From Treponema sp. (GTDB lineage Bacteria; Spirochaetota; Spirochaetia; Treponematales; Breznakiellaceae), in NCBI GenBank assembly GCA_031265435.1, contig JAISCR010000085.1:1-36702 (forward strand): a DNA stretch of 36,702 nucleotides, read 5' to 3'. This document shows positions 7,461 to 15,657 of the stretch, in pieces. Position numbers and translations under genes: made by a program. Within the stretch, counting starts at the first letter, position 1. Each line of letters opens with the position of its first letter. Under the pieces are notes generated by a model. That model had not been told where the DNA came from, did no database searches, and saw only the letters and a program-made list of their open reading frames with translations.

Positions 7461-9052
7461 ACAAACCCTGGGTACGGGTAGTCTTTCGGCGGAGAGTCTT
7501 TGTCATCTCCATCCTTTTGGTACAGATACTCTTTATTACCTTTCTCATTGCCGGGGGAAGTCTTTACTTTCGCTACCTGTCGATATTCCTTAGTTTCCTG
7601 AGTATCATTGTTTGTATCAGAATCATCAACAGGAAGGAAAAGCCGGCCTATAAGTTAACCTGGATTTTTATCATCCTGCTTTTCCCTATCTTCGGCGGTA
7701 TTCTCTATGTGATCTTCTATACCCAGTCAAATCCGCGTAAACTGAAAAAGCAAATTGCGGCAGTTGACGGACTTGCCGCCTCTTCATTTTTCCTTCCCGG
7801 TAACAGACTTCCTGCGCTTCTTTCAAACAACAGGGAATTCTATACCCTGGCCCACTATCTTCAGGAATATGCGGGCTTCCCCGTATACTCAAGAACCCGG
7901 ACAGAATACTTTCCCTCCGGAGAGAGTTTCTACAAACGGGTCATGGAAGAAATTGTAAAGGCCGAACGCTATATCTTTCTGGAATTTTTTATACTCCGTC
8001 AGGGACAGATGCTCGATCCCGTCCTGAGCATCCTTGAAGAGAAGGCCCGCAAAGGCGTTGATGTCCGGGTTATCTACGATGACCTCGGCTGCTTCATGTC
8101 CCTCCCTCCGGACTTCAAAAACTACCTTTGGCAGCGGGGGATAAAATGCCAGATATTCAACCCCTTCAAGCCGATTTTCTCTTCCCTGCAGAACAACCGT
8201 GACCACCGGAAGTTGATCATCATAGACGGGAAGACGGCCTTTACCGGGGGCATCAATCTGGCGGACGAGTACATCAATGCTGTCGAGCGCTTCGGCCACT
8301 GGAAGGATGCGGCAATAATGCTGCAGGGCGAGGGAGCCTGGTCTCTGACAATGATATTCCTGTGTATGTGGAATCTGGGCCTCAAGGAAAAGGAGAAATT
8401 TGATTCGTTCTATCCCTGGCCCGGAAAGCCAGCCGGATCTGAAAATGCGGGCGTCGAAGCTCCGGTTCACGGCTCCCCGTCTGACGGAGAGTGCGGCATT
8501 GAAAGCGACGGTTTTGTGCAGCCCTATGCCGACAGTCCCATTGACGATGAAAATGTAGGCGAGCATGTCTACATACAGATTATCAACAATGCCAGGGAAT
8601 ATGTATACATAAACACTCCCTACCTTGTAGTGGACGACAATCTGCTCTCCGCGTTAACGCTGGCGGCCAAGAGCGGGGTGGATGTACGGATTATCACCCC
8701 CCACCGCTGGGACAAATGGATGGTAGCCATTACCTCCCGTTCCTACTACCGGCAGCTGGTCACGGCGGGGGTAAAGGTGTATGAATACACTTCCGGCTTT
8801 AACCACTCAAAAACCTTTGTCTGCGATGACAAGATTGCTACCGTAGGAACCACAAACCTTGACTTCCGGAGCCTCTATCTCCACTTTGAATGCGGCGTGG
8901 TAGTATACCGCAGTGAGTCTATCCGGTCCGTAAAGGAAGACTTTCTGGACACCCTCCCCGGCTGCCACCGGATTACCATTTCCGACTGTGCCCGCAATGC
9001 CCTTCAGCGGATGATTCAGGATGTGCTCAGGCTTTTTGCGCCCCTGATGTAG
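7448..9052 (+). CDS. cls: Cardiolipin synthase-like phospholipase D family enzyme
   Basis: A 534-residue membrane enzyme expected to condense phosphatidylglycerol or a related donor into cardiolipin. Two N-terminal membrane helices (~14-60) and a further segment (FIILLFPIFGGILYVIFY) precede the catalytic region. Two HKD motifs are present: DHRKLIIIDGKTAFTGG near residue 255 and NHSKTFVCDDKIATVGT near residue 452. The length is slightly above the ~480 typical of bacterial Cls because of a low-complexity insert around residues 325-355. It overlaps the YrdC-family gene and is probably its operon partner. Confidence 0.85.
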   Translation: MAGINKPWVRVVFRRRVFVISILLVQILFITFLIAGGSLYFRYLSIFLSFLSIIVCIRIINRKEKPAYKLTWIFIILLFPIFGGILYVIFYTQSNPRKLKKQIAAVDGLAASSFFLPGNRLPALLSNNREFYTLAHYLQEYAGFPVYSRTRTEYFPSGESFYKRVMEEIVKAERYIFLEFFILRQGQMLDPVLSILEEKARKGVDVRVIYDDLGCFMSLPPDFKNYLWQRGIKCQIFNPFKPIFSSLQNNRDHRKLIIIDGKTAFTGGINLADEYINAVERFGHWKDAAIMLQGEGAWSLTMIFLCMWNLGLKEKEKFDSFYPWPGKPAGSENAGVEAPVHGSPSDGECGIESDGFVQPYADSPIDDENVGEHVYIQIINNAREYVYINTPYLVVDDNLLSALTLAAKSGVDVRIITPHRWDKWMVAITSRSYYRQLVTAGVKVYEYTSGFNHSKTFVCDDKIATVGTTNLDFRSLYLHFECGVVVYRSESIRSVKEDFLDTLPGCHRITISDCARNALQRMIQDVLRLFAPLM

Positions 9053-9109
9053 TGAAGGAGAAGATAGCCCGGGGTGAGTTGGGCCGCTGGTGCTGATACT
9101 TAAGCCGTC

Positions 9110-9138
9110 TTGTTAAAGCTTCTATCCTTCTGTATCTT
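9110..9138 (+). promoter_or_regulatory. Sigma-70 promoter placing +1 at the start codon
   Basis: TTGTTA (9110-9115), a 17-bp spacer and TATCTT (9133-9138). Seven bases further is the A of the ATG at 9145, and no Shine-Dalgarno is present, so the mRNA may be leaderless. Confidence 0.5.
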
Positions 9139-9144
9139 TAAGTC

Positions 9145-9861
9145 ATGATACGGGGAATCTTGATTGCGGGAAATGAATCTTCCCTAACCCAGGCTATAGC
9201 CGCCGAGGCAGCCCGGCGGGTTGAACACTTTGTCTATACCCTGATACCCAACCGCCCCGGCCCCGAAGTTCCCGTTTCCCTGCCTGCCTTCCTCAAAGAA
9301 GCTGACCCTGAAAATTCGGTTGAACAGAAAACTTTGTCTTCTGCGGCCATTCCCCTTGCATGGAATCCCGGCAGCCCTATTTCGGCCCGGACTCTGCTTC
9401 TGGGCGCGGAAAACCGCCTTTCCCGGATAGATGAAGCCGTTCTGGTCTGCGTTCCCCCTGCCCTCCGTTGCAGACCTGCGGAATTGCCCCCGGCGGAGGC
9501 GGAAACCATGGTGGAAGAAAACATCAAGGGATGGTTTTTTCTGGTCAGAGAACTGGCCCTGTTCTTTACAGTCAAAAAAAGCGGAACCCTTGCCCTGGCG
9601 TTGAACGAAATTGCTTCGGGGGGAAGCAGGGACGACGCGGCAGATCTTCTGGGCCCCGCGGCGGCAGCATCCTTTAGCGCCCTTACCCGGGGTATTCTTG
9701 CCTCCGCGTCCGCCGAACCCTGGCTTACCATGGGTTTTTCCAGTTCCGAAACAGGTGATGAAGAAGCCTTTGCTTCCTTTATCTGGAAGCGCCTTGACGA
9801 AGGCAGCAGGCGGGACAGCGGCAAACTGCACAAATACGGAAAACTCAACCTCTTTCGTTGA
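9145..9861 (+). CDS. Degenerate SDR-like protein, function unknown
   Basis: A 238-residue protein. The start (RGILIAGNESSLTQAIAAEA) resembles a Rossmann beta-alpha unit but lacks the TGxxxGxG glycine pattern. The middle (AETMVEENIKGWFFLVRELA and the GTLALALNE strand) follows the layout of short-chain dehydrogenases. The catalytic Tyr-x-x-x-Lys is not visible, so enzyme activity is doubtful. It is rich in Ala and Ser, with no signal or membrane helices. It is transcribed toward the tRNA gene and followed by a small hairpin. The SDR relationship is inference from layout only. Confidence 0.45.
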   Translation: MIRGILIAGNESSLTQAIAAEAARRVEHFVYTLIPNRPGPEVPVSLPAFLKEADPENSVEQKTLSSAAIPLAWNPGSPISARTLLLGAENRLSRIDEAVLVCVPPALRCRPAELPPAEAETMVEENIKGWFFLVRELALFFTVKKSGTLALALNEIASGGSRDDAADLLGPAAAASFSALTRGILASASAEPWLTMGFSSSETGDEEAFASFIWKRLDEGSRRDSGKLHKYGKLNLFR

Positions 9862-9894
9862 CAAAAGGCACTGTTAAAAGGTAATCTGCATATA

Positions 9895-9917
9895 TCCGGG
9901 TGTATTCCCGGATTTTT
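9895..9917 (+). terminator. Small terminator-like hairpin before tRNA-Arg
   Basis: TCCGGG-TGTATT-CCCGGA followed by TTTTT. It fits an intrinsic terminator for the 9145 gene. Equally, a TTGACA at 9858-9863 with weak TAATCT at 9882 would start tRNA transcription just before it, making this a 5' leader hairpin removed during tRNA maturation. Confidence 0.45.
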
Positions 9918-9921
9918 GTAC

Positions 9922-9994
9922 GGTCCTGTAGCTCAGTGGATAGAGCGGCCGCCTCCTAAGCGGCAGGTCGGCCGTCCGATTCGGCCCAGGATCA
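9922..9994 (+). tRNA. tRNA-Arg (anticodon CCU)
   Basis: A 73-nt cloverleaf. The acceptor stem GGTCCTG pairs with CAGGATC (one G-U), the D-arm contains GCTCAGTGGATAGAGC, the anticodon stem-loop is CCGC-CTCCTAA-GCGG giving anticodon CCT, and the T-arm is GGCCG-TCCGATT-CGGCC. The discriminator base is A, and the CCA end is not encoded. The T-loop has TCC instead of the usual TTC at its start, a mild variation. Confidence 0.93.
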
Positions 9995-9996
9995 TT

Positions 9997-10061
9997 GCAA
10001 AACCTGCTTCACAGGTTTTGCTTGGCAGAAAATTGCCTTGCAATTTTCTGCGTGCGTTTTT
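9997..10061 (+). terminator. Tandem hairpins after tRNA-Arg
   Basis: Two perfect stems in series: GCAAAACCTG/CAGGTTTTGC (9997-10021) and GCAGAAAATTGC/GCAATTTTCTGC (10025-10051), the second followed by GTGCGTTTTT. The second can act as an intrinsic terminator for the tRNA. On the other strand it would sit just beyond the mini-CRISPR transcript. Confidence 0.6.
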
Positions 10062-10090
10062 AAGTGGTTCTGCATTATTCTATTCATAAA

Positions 10091-10181
10091 GAAATACACC
10101 CCCACATACGTGGGGAAAACACACCATTTCGCACGGCTATCCCAAACGACTCAGAAACACCCCCTATTTTAGGGGAATTTT
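10091..10181 (-). CRISPR. Solitary one-spacer mini-CRISPR (CreR-like) upstream of cas3
   Basis: Read on the minus strand: a degenerate repeat (10181-10154), a 33-nt spacer (10153-10121) and a second repeat (10120-10091). The first repeat has lost its consensus start but keeps the last bases GTGTTTC that would form the crRNA 5' handle, and its stem is rebuilt by compensatory changes (CCCCTA/TAGGGG). The second keeps CCCCAC/GTGGGG and has a 2-nt insertion only after the stem. Spacer length and the pyrimidine at position 29 match the main array. It is antisense to and immediately upstream of the cas3 promoter. Regulatory function is inference. Confidence 0.72.
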
Positions 10182-10193
10182 TTATATTTCTGC

Positions 10194-10222
10194 TTGACAT
10201 ACAAACGCTTCACTGATATATT
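10194..10222 (+). promoter_or_regulatory. cas operon promoter, near-consensus sigma-70
   Basis: TTGACA (10194-10199), an exactly 17-bp spacer, TATATT (10217-10222). The start codon of cas3 lies 9 bp past the -10, so the message would be leaderless or nearly so. Bases 10202-10211 in the spacer match the start of the mini-CRISPR spacer. Confidence 0.8.
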
Positions 10223-10230
10223 ACCATTAT

Positions 10231-12855
10231 ATGAACAACGAGTCTTTTGGAATAGTCCCTCTCTCCGCGTGTCAAGCAAAAACAATTAGGTGTAAAAATG
10301 GACAAATTGTTCCCGGCATTAATATTTTTGGTCATTCGGTGATTGTCGGGGAGATCGCCAAAGCCCTTATCCGGTATTACAATCCGGCTTTACGAAAAAA
10401 GCTCTTTCCGCCCGGATCGGAACTGGTTGCCGCAAATCATGATCTGGGTAAAATTTACCCACTTTTCATTCAGAAAATTCACAATTCCATTGCCGGAATC
10501 CGCGAAAACCCTGAGGCAGGAATGAGATGGAGCGGCCATGCCGCGGTAAGCCAGGCCGCTTTGGACGGCTGTCCCAGGTACATCCCGGAAATAGCCGGAC
10601 GTCATCATGGCTTTTCATGTATTGGCGCTTTTCCTGCAAATTATGTTCATTTTGGCGGACAGGAATGGCAGAATTTACGGATGGAATTATTACAAAATCT
10701 CATGTCCTATTTTGATGTTCAATGGCCCAAGGTAAAAAATAGAACCCACGCCGCCGTACTTTCAGGGCTCGTCAGTGTTTCCGACTGGATAGGTTCCGGT
10801 TCCGCCTTTGAGGATATTACAAGCCTCGAAAATATAAGCGATCTGCCCGCCCGTGCCCGGGAAGCCATTGATCGTGCGGGCTTTGTTCGTCCAAAGATGA
10901 AAAAAGGGCTCAGCTTTGAAGAGATTTTTGAAGGCAAAAGGCCCCGGCCGGTTCAATCGCTCTTTATTGAATCCGCCTCCTCTCAAGGCGTCTATGTACT
11001 TGAAGCTCCGATGGGCATAGGGAAAACTGAGGCGGCCCTTTATGCGGCGTATAATCTTTGTTCCACCGGAAAGGCGTCCGGAATATATTTTGCTTTGCCG
11101 ACCCAGCTGACTTCGGATAGAATCTACAAACGGGTAAACTTGTTTCTTGAAAAAGTACTGATGCCGGAACCAAAATCACCTAAAGCATTGCTTGTTCACG
11201 GTTCGGCCTGGCTCACGGAGACCGAACTGGGAGGAGAGGGAGAACCGGGTTCATCGTGGTTTCATGCCGGAAGACGGCGTATTCTTGCCCCTTTTGGCGT
11301 TGGAACCATTGATCAGGCCCTGATGGCGGTAATGAATGTAAAATATGGTTTTGTACGGGCTTTCGCCCTTGCCGGCAAAGTGGTAATTCTTGACGAGGTC
11401 CATACCTATGACAGCTATACCGGCACCCTCCTTGATACACTTGTGGAATGGTTAAAGGAAATGGGGTGTACCGTAATTATTCTGAGCGCTACTTTAACAG
11501 GCGAGCGAAAAAGAAAAATACTAAACCTTAACAAAGGAAAAACCACTCAAAAAAGTGTGGAGCTTTCAGCCTATCCGCTTATCAGTTCTGTTGCAGGCAG
11601 GAAGAAGACAGCAACAGAAATTCCGGCGGAGGGACCTAAAGACAAAACGGTAATCATACACCGCGTTTCAGATGAACAAAAAGCTGTTTCAGAAGTATTA
11701 AAGCGTGCGGAAGAAGGACAGCAAATCCTCTGGATTGAAAATACCGTAGACGAAGCACAGTGCTTTTACCGGCTGATCTCTGCCAGGGCAAAAGAATACG
11801 ATACAAAAATCGAAACCGGACTACTCCACTCCCGTTTTACAAGACATGACCGAGAGGTTAAGGAAAACAAGTGGGTCGATCTTTTTGGTGAGGCCGGAAA
11901 GGAAAAACGGAAGGAACATGGACGCGTTCTCGTAGGTACTCAGGTTTTGGAACAATCACTTGATATTGACGCCGATTTTCTGGTAACCAGGATCTGTCCT
12001 ACCGATATGCTGCTGCAGAGGCTTGGGCGGCTGTGGCGGCTTGATAATAACAGCCGGACCCGTCCAAAAGCCTGTGAAGCATGGATCCTCTCCGACAGCT
12101 ATGACGAAGTGCTGGAATATTTTAAAAAGAATCCGGGCTCTCATTATAATGATATTTTAGGTAAAACTTTTTGTGTTTACGACCCTTATGTTATTTTGCG
12201 TTCATTGGAAATTTGGGATCAAAAAAACAGTTTGGTTATTCCCAAAGAAATACGATGTCTGGTTGAAAAAACATATATTGAGCGGGAAGAAAAATATCCT
12301 CTTAATAAACTGAAACAAAACCTCTGTGATGAAAGGGAACGGTTGACACGTCTGGCATTTAGAGGACTTGCGTCTAATGACAAAACTCTGCCGGATACCG
12401 GAATGGACATCAGGTATAAAACGCGGTATTCGGAAGTAGATACCGTTGAAGTTCTTCTGCTGGCAAAAGAGCCCGAACGCCATAGCCGGGAGACTTTGCT
12501 TGTATTACCTGATGGTAAATCGCTGGAATTAAGAAAAGGATTAAAACATGGTACTCCGGAAGAAAAAAGAGAATGGAGGGAAACAGCCCAAACTCTGCAT
12601 CAGCATATTGTAACGGTACCGGAAAATAAAGCTCCGCTTCCTGTCAATAGTAACTGGCTTGAACAGTTTAGGGACTATATTTATACCGGCTCCAAAGAAT
12701 ATGGTGAAGATCTTCTCCGTATTGCAATAATCCGGAATACAAATGAACTTGCCATGATAGGAAATGTAAAAATATCCGATGCCTATTCACTGCATTATGA
12801 TGAGGTGAAGGGGTATTGGGCTGAAAAAATGAAAAAAGGAGGCAACTTAAATTAG
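10231..12855 (+). CDS. cas3: Cas3 HD nuclease-helicase, type I-E
   Basis: The 874-residue effector that unwinds and shreds target DNA after Cascade binding, close to the ~890 of E. coli Cas3. The HD nuclease domain is intact: His35 (FGHS), His70-Asp71 (NHDLGK) and HHGFS near 124. The helicase has Walker A (PMGIGKT, ~258-264), DEVH (~388-391), LSATLTG and motif VI (QRLGRLWR, ~597). A C-terminal accessory domain follows. It is first in the operon, 2 bp before cse1. The start at 10231 has no Shine-Dalgarno, consistent with leaderless translation from the adjoining promoter. Confidence 0.95.
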   Translation: MNNESFGIVPLSACQAKTIRCKNGQIVPGINIFGHSVIVGEIAKALIRYYNPALRKKLFPPGSELVAANHDLGKIYPLFIQKIHNSIAGIRENPEAGMRWSGHAAVSQAALDGCPRYIPEIAGRHHGFSCIGAFPANYVHFGGQEWQNLRMELLQNLMSYFDVQWPKVKNRTHAAVLSGLVSVSDWIGSGSAFEDITSLENISDLPARAREAIDRAGFVRPKMKKGLSFEEIFEGKRPRPVQSLFIESASSQGVYVLEAPMGIGKTEAALYAAYNLCSTGKASGIYFALPTQLTSDRIYKRVNLFLEKVLMPEPKSPKALLVHGSAWLTETELGGEGEPGSSWFHAGRRRILAPFGVGTIDQALMAVMNVKYGFVRAFALAGKVVILDEVHTYDSYTGTLLDTLVEWLKEMGCTVIILSATLTGERKRKILNLNKGKTTQKSVELSAYPLISSVAGRKKTATEIPAEGPKDKTVIIHRVSDEQKAVSEVLKRAEEGQQILWIENTVDEAQCFYRLISARAKEYDTKIETGLLHSRFTRHDREVKENKWVDLFGEAGKEKRKEHGRVLVGTQVLEQSLDIDADFLVTRICPTDMLLQRLGRLWRLDNNSRTRPKACEAWILSDSYDEVLEYFKKNPGSHYNDILGKTFCVYDPYVILRSLEIWDQKNSLVIPKEIRCLVEKTYIEREEKYPLNKLKQNLCDERERLTRLAFRGLASNDKTLPDTGMDIRYKTRYSEVDTVEVLLLAKEPERHSRETLLVLPDGKSLELRKGLKHGTPEEKREWRETAQTLHQHIVTVPENKAPLPVNSNWLEQFRDYIYTGSKEYGEDLLRIAIIRNTNELAMIGNVKISDAYSLHYDEVKGYWAEKMKKGGNLN

Positions 12856-12857
12856 TC

Positions 12858-14483
12858 ATGAGTAAACAAAAAGAATCTGAAAACCGGTACAACCTGCTTG
12901 ATGAAGCATGGATACCTGTGGCGGGAAAAGGCAAGGTGGGTTTATTGGGGATATTTCAAAACCCAAAACTTCAATCCCTTGGGGGCAACGCAATACAAAA
13001 ACTTGCATTGTTTAAGCTTCTTTTGGCAATTTGTCAAAGCGCCTATACTCCGGTTGATGAAGAAGACTGGGAATCCCTTGGGGCTGAAGGACTGTCAAAG
13101 AAAGCTGCGGAATATCTCCAGGAAAACCGGGAACTTTTCTGGCTATATGGCAAGAAGCCCTTTCTTCAGATGCCGTCAATAAAAGAAAAAATTCTTGCCC
13201 GGAAAAAACAGGAACTGGCCGGGGGAATAAAAGAACCGGCAGCGGAAGCCAATGCGAAACCAAAACAAATAGGCCTTGGCTATTATCCCGATATGCCGGC
13301 GGATAATAATACCGTTTTGAATCAGAACCAGATACCACGTATCGTCTCCGATGCGGAAAAAGCGTTGTTTATCGTAACCTTAATGAATTTCGCCTTTGGC
13401 GGAAAGCGAATAGAAAAAAAGACAGAGCCTTTTACTCCCGGATATTCAGGCAAAACAGTATCCGCCAGATCGGGCCCAAGCATCGGCAACCATTGGGGGT
13501 ATCTCCATACTTTTATTACCGGAGATTCAATTATCAATACCCTCTGGTTGAATCTTTTTACCAAGGAATATATAGAAAACGAACCAAGATGGGAATTCAA
13601 AAAGAAGGTGGCGCCCCCCTGGGAAAAAATGCCAAAGGGCGAAGATTGTGAAAGGGCAAAGCAAATAAAAAAATCCTACATGGGCTGCCTTGTAGGAATG
13701 TGCCGCTTTGTTTTATTGGAAGGAGACGGAATATACTATCTTGAAGGAATTCAATATCCAAGTCACAAACAGGGCTGGTGGGAGCCCAGTATGTGTATAA
13801 ACGACAGTGAAGGGAAACTCCTCTGGGCAGATCCGGATAAAAAACCCTGGAGAGAGCTAACATCATTACTTGCATTTATCGGCACTGAGGGGAGATCGAA
13901 ATTCAATTGCTCACAAGTACAATTTGTAATAAACAGAATAAGAAACATGAAAATGAAAATAGGCATCTGGTCGGGAGGCATAAGAGTTCATCCCGGCAGC
14001 GGAGATCAGTCAATAAAACAGGATGATGATTTCGTTGAGTCGGAAACGTTTGTTATAGCCAATCAATTGGAACCAGGCTTTTATTTAATGGAACAGGCAT
14101 TAACAAAACTTGAAAAATGGTCACGTTATTTATCAAAGATTGTTTATCTGTATTGCAGAGAATTAAAAATTGATGCCAAGCCCTATACGAAAGCGGCCCT
14201 GGCGTCATATTGGCAGTTTTGTAATGTAAAATATCAGGAATTGATAGATTCCTACATAAATGAGGATAAGGAAAATGCAAAAAAAATAGAGGGATTCTTT
14301 TTCCGGTGTGTCCAAAAATGTTATGATCGTTGCTGTCCTCATGATACGGCAACCAGGCGGATGGCCTGGGCGATGTATTCTCCAACGGAAAAGAATTTTT
14401 ACGCAAAAGAAGAAAAAGAGGAAGATTCAAATACTGAACAAACCAGGAATGAAAAAGGAGAAATTAATTATGACGGGGAATGA
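12858..14483 (+). CDS. cse1: Cascade large subunit Cse1 (CasA/Cas8e)
   Basis: A 541-residue large subunit that reads the PAM and recruits Cas3 in type I-E Cascade. The family hallmark NLLDEAWIPV is at residues ~12-21, and MNFAFGGKRIEKK near 175 fits the conserved zinc/loop region. It is slightly longer than E. coli CasA (502). A GGAGG lies inside the cas3 end just upstream, so translation is coupled. It overlaps cse2 by 14 bp. No disruption is seen. Confidence 0.93.
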   Translation: MSKQKESENRYNLLDEAWIPVAGKGKVGLLGIFQNPKLQSLGGNAIQKLALFKLLLAICQSAYTPVDEEDWESLGAEGLSKKAAEYLQENRELFWLYGKKPFLQMPSIKEKILARKKQELAGGIKEPAAEANAKPKQIGLGYYPDMPADNNTVLNQNQIPRIVSDAEKALFIVTLMNFAFGGKRIEKKTEPFTPGYSGKTVSARSGPSIGNHWGYLHTFITGDSIINTLWLNLFTKEYIENEPRWEFKKKVAPPWEKMPKGEDCERAKQIKKSYMGCLVGMCRFVLLEGDGIYYLEGIQYPSHKQGWWEPSMCINDSEGKLLWADPDKKPWRELTSLLAFIGTEGRSKFNCSQVQFVINRIRNMKMKIGIWSGGIRVHPGSGDQSIKQDDDFVESETFVIANQLEPGFYLMEQALTKLEKWSRYLSKIVYLYCRELKIDAKPYTKAALASYWQFCNVKYQELIDSYINEDKENAKKIEGFFFRCVQKCYDRCCPHDTATRRMAWAMYSPTEKNFYAKEEKEEDSNTEQTRNEKGEINYDGE

Positions 14484-15024
14484 CAGAATAAAATCGAATC
14501 CGGCAGGCTTTGTTAAAATGGTAATTCACAAACTAAAGCAGGAAAATTCAGATACTGCGTTCAGGGCGGCGCTCCGTCAGGCAGACAATCCTTTGGCCAG
14601 GTCAAAAAGCTGGGAATATATAAGCTATTACTGCGACATTGATAATAACAAAGAATGGAAAGCGTTCGCTCTTATTGGGGCGGCAATAGCAAGATTAAAA
14701 GACAAACTTGAAACTGACGGCGATTTGGGGATAGGACAGGCGCTTTTATTATATTATTCCGGAAAAGGCAGGGACAACCGTGATGATAATGGCATCGATA
14801 AGGCAGCCAAAGCAAGATTCCAACGCCTGCTGGCCTGTCAATCTACAGAAGAGGCATGTGAAATACTCAGGCCCATGCTTAACCTTATCAATTCGGGCGG
14901 TAATATTCCCGTTAACTACACAGCTCTTTTAAGGGAATTGCTGTACGACGATGATACTTTCAATGACAAAATAAAAACACGCTGGGCAAAAAACTTTTAT
15001 CATAAAAAGGAGGAAGATGTATGA
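14470..15024 (+). CDS. cse2: Cascade small subunit Cse2 (CasB)
   Basis: A 184-residue small subunit that binds along the crRNA-target hybrid. Typical Cse2 features are ALRQADNPLARSKSWEYI near the start and a basic helix (KARFQRLLACQSTEEA) in the second half. The start at 14470 is chosen for AAAGGAG upstream and overlap with the cse1 end; an open frame extends further back into cse1 but lacks a reason to be used. It overlaps the next gene by 4 bp. Confidence 0.88.
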   Translation: MTGNDRIKSNPAGFVKMVIHKLKQENSDTAFRAALRQADNPLARSKSWEYISYYCDIDNNKEWKAFALIGAAIARLKDKLETDGDLGIGQALLLYYSGKGRDNRDDNGIDKAAKARFQRLLACQSTEEACEILRPMLNLINSGGNIPVNYTALLRELLYDDDTFNDKIKTRWAKNFYHKKEEDV

Positions 15025-15608
15025 TCGCATCGGTGCTTAAATTAAGCCGTTCCGATTTTAACAATCTTCGAATCACCGACCCCTATAGCATACACCGGGT
15101 TATATATTCCCTTTTCCCGAAAGAGAATGGCGGCAGGGATTTTCTCTTTGTGGATAAGGGAGGTGACTTCGAAGAACGAAAGATATTGATCCTCTCGAAA
15201 CGTCCACCCCTGTGTCCTGAATACGGGATCATTGAACAAAAAAATATCCCCGATTCATTTCTTAAAGAAGATCGTTACGGTTTCGAAATCCGGTTAAATG
15301 CCGTAAAACGAAGCAAGCAAAATGGCAAAATCGTTGCGATCTTTGACCGTGAATCATTATTTGAATGGTTCTGTTCAAAATCGGAAGGCTGGGGCTTTAT
15401 TACGGAGCGGGATAGCCTCCAGATTCAGAGCACCGGGGTACAAACCTTTAACAAGCAAGAAAATCAGATTACCCAAAATGCCGTTGTCTTTATAGGCAAA
15501 TTGAGAGTAAACGACAGATCTTTGTTTGTCAAAAGTTTTGAAGAGGGTATAGGCCGCGGAAAAGGTTTTGGGTTTGGCTTACTGCAGATAGTACCTTTAT
15601 GTAACTAA
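15021..15608 (+). CDS. cas6e: CRISPR RNA endonuclease Cas6e (CasE/Cse3)
   Basis: A 195-residue ribonuclease that cuts the pre-crRNA at the base of the repeat hairpin. The catalytic His is probably His25 in DPYSIHRVIYSLFP, matching His20 of E. coli CasE. The glycine-rich C-terminal loop GIGRGKGFGFGLLQIVPL is the RAMP signature. The gene sits before cas7e rather than after cas5e as in E. coli. ATGA-type overlap with cse2 supports coupling. Confidence 0.92.
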   Translation: MIASVLKLSRSDFNNLRITDPYSIHRVIYSLFPKENGGRDFLFVDKGGDFEERKILILSKRPPLCPEYGIIEQKNIPDSFLKEDRYGFEIRLNAVKRSKQNGKIVAIFDRESLFEWFCSKSEGWGFITERDSLQIQSTGVQTFNKQENQITQNAVVFIGKLRVNDRSLFVKSFEEGIGRGKGFGFGLLQIVPLCN

Positions 15609-15609
15609 T

Positions 15610-15626
15610 GGGAAACTTTGTTTCCC
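15610..15626 (+). other. Intercistronic hairpin before cas7e
   Basis: GGGAAAC-TTT-GTTTCCC, a perfect 7-bp stem just after the cas6e stop. It has no terminator T-run. It may protect or process the downstream mRNA, which encodes the six-copy backbone subunit. Confidence 0.45.
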
Positions 15627-15657
15627 TTCAAATAAACAGAGACAAAGGAGTCAGATT

